A DNA stretch of 7,238 nt from the NCBI GenBank assembly GCA_964453035.1, contig CAYVOX010000155.1, positions 1 to 7,238 of the forward strand. The letters run 5' to 3'. The stretch is from CAYVOX01 sp964453035. Its GTDB lineage: Bacteria; Chloroflexota; Anaerolineae; Anaerolineales; Anaerolineaceae. This document shows, one piece after another, positions 5,501 through 7,238 of this stretch. Position 1 is the stretch's first letter; each line of letters opens with the position of its first letter. Made by a program: the position numbers and the translations under genes. The notes below the pieces were generated by a model. That model was not told the origin of the DNA. It saw only the letters and a program-made list of their open reading frames with translations, and ran no database searches.

Positions 5501-7238
5501 AAGAATACCACCACCTGCTATACGGACCTGGCTGCTTACTGGTCTTATGCCAGTGAACACCTGAGCCGGCAATGGGAAGGTGGGATTACATCCCTAGAGA
5601 CCAAAACGGTCTATGAATACAACCCTGCCAACCAGGGCGGAACCCAGTACGGCAACCTGACCCGCCAGACCGTTTACCAGACCATGCTGGTTGGCACGCC
5701 GCCCGTCCTCGCCCTGGTGCCGGTGCGAACCATGTTGACGGGTTATTACCCCAACCCCAACGGCAGCGATGGGCGCCAACTGACCGGTTTGCCAGCCTAC
5801 TCCGAAACCTACGCCTGTGATGACCTCACCTGCACCGCGCAGACGTTGTTGGCCGAAAGCTGGACACTTTATGACAATGCGACCGCCTTGCAGAAAACCG
5901 TTCCCCCCACTGCCGGGATCCCAACCGCCAGGCGCACGCGGGCCAATGCTACCGGTTTGAGTGACGAAACCTACACCTACGACGCATGGGGCAACCTGGC
6001 CACCGCCACCCGTTACAGCGGCTACGGCACAAGCACGGCCCTGGCCGTCGCTGGCGCGCAGACTGAAGTAACCACTTATGACCCGGATACGCACACCTAC
6101 CCCGCCAGTCAGGTCAACGCGCTGGGGCACACCACTGCCTGGCTTTATAACCCCACCCTGGGATTGCCCACCCAGGTGACCGACCCCAACGGCGCGCTGA
6201 CCACAGCCGGTTACGATGCTTTTGGCCGTCTGGTGAGGATCGTGCGCCCGGATGACAGCGAAACATCCCCCAGCGTGACGGTGGAATACCACGATACCAT
6301 CCCCTTCTGGACGCAGGCCAGCCAGAAGATGAACGACACCCAATCCAGCGTGGTGCGCAAGTTCTACAGCGGCCTGGGCGAGCTGATCCAGACCCAGCAG
6401 GTGGGGGCCGTGCTGGTGGATGACGCCTGCAGCACAGATGCGGATACCGACCCGGATACCTGCACGGTTGTGGTGGACAGCCGCGTGGATTACGCCGGCA
6501 GCCAGAAGCGCACACGCCAGAGTATGCCGTATGCCGCCGCGGCCGCCGCAGGATGGATCGCGCCAACCTGGGTGGATGTAACCCAGACCCTGTTCGACGA
6601 ACTGGGCCGCCCGGTCAGCAGCACAGCGCCGGATGGAACAACGACCGGCATGGAGTACGCCATCGTTGAGGATGCAACCCTGGGCAGGGCAGCCAGCGTG
6701 CTGGTCACCAACCCCATGAACGCCGCCACGCAGACGCTGACAGATGGGTTGGGCAGAACACGAAAAGTCGTCCCGCCCGCCGGGCCGGGGGTCAGTTACC
6801 TTTACGATGCGCTCGACAGGCTGGTCTCAGCCACCTACGGGGCCGGAACCACCGCCCTGAGCTACGACCTGGCGGGGCGCAAATTGAGCCAGGACGACCC
6901 GGACATGGGCGATTGGAGCTACACCTACGATGCTTTGGCCAACCTGACCGGGCAGACGGACGCACGCGGATGCCACACCACCCTGGCCTTCGATGCGCTC
7001 AACCGTTTGATCGGAAAAACCTACAGCAATGCCAGCGGCGGAGCCTGCGCGACAATTGCTGCCAATACCTTTCCTGTCAGCTACACCTATGACAGCACCA
7101 CAGACGGCAACGCCGGTAAAGGGCGCCGCACAGGAATGGTGGATTCCAGCGGCAGCAGTGCCTGGGTGTACGACAGCCGCGGGCGGCTGGTGACGGAGAC
7201 GCTCGCGATCACCGGGGTGGGATCCTACACAACCCGCT
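2591..7238 (+). CDS. Secreted RHS/YD-repeat protein with ZU5-like and SpvB-like segments, 3'-truncated by the window edge
   Basis: At least 1549 codons are open, with no stop in the window. Residues 1-20 are a likely signal peptide (MKHF, then a hydrophobic core, then NQALPSS) with no lipobox cysteine. Residues about 21-103 are a Pro/Thr/Ser stalk. About 113-200 is an unassigned beta-rich segment. About 215-337 resembles a ZU5-type module: it opens with GGTVVSANKTITVDFP, includes LTLYTYDEDAELW and closes with HFSDFDF at 331-337. About 358-420 matches the start of the SpvB family (YRYPLQLPAGPGGLQPDL, then LEYNSQ, then GMGWSL at 403-408). A beta-rich shell region follows, including NNGSGGKVTLTYE, and then YD repeats: YDAWGNL 1130-1136, YDAFGRL 1208-1214, YDALDRL 1405-1411, YDALANL 1445-1451, FDALNRL 1467-1473 and YDSRGRL 1527-1533. 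Known relatives form hollow beta shells enclosing a C-terminal toxin or adhesive domain. The RHS core and C-terminal tip are not present here, so toxicity cannot be judged. Eighteen cysteines are visible, fourteen of them in close pairs. GC content rises strongly towards the 3' end. Confidence 0.93.
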   Translation, partial: MKHFAHFIFSFMLLINQALPSSSLPPRNITSPTANSSITSPFIASNPTSTPTSFFSSYPPPPTATPPAPSPTPILIQPTASPTPQPTFPAPEIPTPTPTTTGLGFILATTPNCGVVEESAALSWSFSQELDLTGLELILYLPEGFTPEESFVSSFDPLSSTLRIPMQATGQVNWVIDPLAIGPFAIKASVVKNEVTLAESELFLAKGVIATVLAGGGTVVSANKTITVDFPARALPEDAWVCLTEPGGAVQLPNQIGGHAFSVSAEGQKSHTALQQFDEPVSIQVMYENQSWIGDEGSLTLYTYDEDAELWRALVTDVVPQSKTLTGYTQHFSDFDFNAQSWQSARLPGVESFQAATFTGAGTYRYPLQLPAGPGGLQPDLALEYNSQVVDRSISFTQASWVGMGWSLETGAIERNMHGTLSFQDELVDDTFSLTLNGTSHQLLPVPGDPDNDPDTVDYRTAEETFWRIRRYLSGGWNGGYHFDYSYWKVWDKTGNIYVYGWRGQYDCADGWCSGDRAQYPTRGTPPGGSETIYMETWHWSLTRVQTIFDQTIEYYYTMNYVVRTIKTGFPAFAAIGVYPTRIVYPNNRYQVAFERTARDDYHPTWDSEAARVFFTKYKLSDVLIQYNTSATAELWQTLRRYHLGFNEGGQHIFPGVTWPDDPAGKPNEGHTLTLTSITEYGLNDQQFPSVATFTYDPEQMHLAEVNNGSGGKVTLTYENWHDVGGTDPINRTSSRVNFGGSSPQLLFLGFHADFSHYLQSFHPGRFYQVEAEVGSTNGQMCVKADGDLPEQTCVTLAGQQPRLQLTLYLNHTVEEFKPALVCPSGSNCWATRIKVTPLATYYRVTSRQVTDTVTGVTYTTHSIYEGAATNDAAHSAAINSNATCTNADPGDDTCYNTQFSEFRGHLRVTETGPDNRVTVTEFHQDDILKGRVSSTRIKAGSLLLNESILAYVTPQPYPAVAGYPACPYKKNTTTCYTDLAAYWSYASEHLSRQWEGGITSLETKTVYEYNPANQGGTQYGNLTRQTVYQTMLVGTPPVLALVPVRTMLTGYYPNPNGSDGRQLTGLPAYSETYACDDLTCTAQTLLAESWTLYDNATALQKTVPPTAGIPTARRTRANATGLSDETYTYDAWGNLATATRYSGYGTSTALAVAGAQTEVTTYDPDTHTYPASQVNALGHTTAWLYNPTLGLPTQVTDPNGALTTAGYDAFGRLVRIVRPDDSETSPSVTVEYHDTIPFWTQASQKMNDTQSSVVRKFYSGLGELIQTQQVGAVLVDDACSTDADTDPDTCTVVVDSRVDYAGSQKRTRQSMPYAAAAAAGWIAPTWVDVTQTLFDELGRPVSSTAPDGTTTGMEYAIVEDATLGRAASVLVTNPMNAATQTLTDGLGRTRKVVPPAGPGVSYLYDALDRLVSATYGAGTTALSYDLAGRKLSQDDPDMGDWSYTYDALANLTGQTDARGCHTTLAFDALNRLIGKTYSNASGGACATIAANTFPVSYTYDSTTDGNAGKGRRTGMVDSSGSSAWVYDSRGRLVTETLAITGVGSYTTR

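Noticed and set aside
5594..6343. Minus-strand ORF of 249 codons opposite the RHS gene
   Set aside because: It is a Gly/Val/Arg-rich mirror of the high-GC YD-repeat coding strand. It has no recognisable domain, and the plus-strand frame is clearly coding.
6532..6553. GC-rich tract with six alanine codons as a structural repeat
   Set aside because: It is a short alanine run inside the RHS frame with no further repetition.
1..7238. CRISPR arrays, tRNA or rRNA genes, insertion sequences, att-type direct repeats
   Set aside because: I looked on both strands and saw no regularly spaced repeats, cloverleaf-like genes, transposase motifs or paired boundary repeats.

Overview
The window looks like bacterial DNA of moderate to high GC. 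It holds two divergent transcription units that meet in a 79-bp intergenic region at 2512-2590. The standard genetic code fits: the long reading frames use TGG for Trp and stay open for hundreds of codons. The large plus-strand protein has a signal peptide, a Pro/Thr/Ser-rich stalk, ZU5-like and SpvB-like parts and YD repeats. That build is common in Chloroflexota (Anaerolineae) and some other environmental bacteria, so such a host is my guess, held with low confidence.

Left part, minus strand (2511 down to 1). Tightly packed genes read leftwards. First is a roughly 101-codon gene broken by one in-frame TGA. A 41-residue ORF follows 14 nt later, then a strong intrinsic terminator, then a 50-residue ORF. 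Last, again after 14 nt, comes a large replication protein with an archaeo-eukaryotic-type Prim-Pol domain at its N-terminus and a D5_N/SF3 (P4-type) helicase at its C-terminus. It runs off the left edge. A self-contained primase-helicase behind several tiny anonymous genes is typical of the replication module of a prophage, satellite or integrative plasmid. No integrase, att site or structural gene is visible to prove which.

Right part, plus strand (2591 to the right edge). A single reading frame of at least 1549 codons encodes a secreted RHS/YD-repeat protein. It starts at TTG behind an AGGGG ribosome-binding site and has no stop inside the window. In order it has a signal peptide, a low-complexity stalk, a beta-rich region, a ZU5-like segment ending in an HFSDF motif, an SpvB-like segment, and a long shell region with YD repeats towards the end. 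The RHS core and any C-terminal toxin, plus any immunity gene, lie beyond the window.

The points most worth following are a terminator with a possible antiterminator between the small genes and the primase, the in-frame TGA, a primase middle region that resembles a CHC2 zinc-binding module without its cysteines, and an RHS protein with seven closely spaced cysteine pairs, some enclosing Asp-rich loops.
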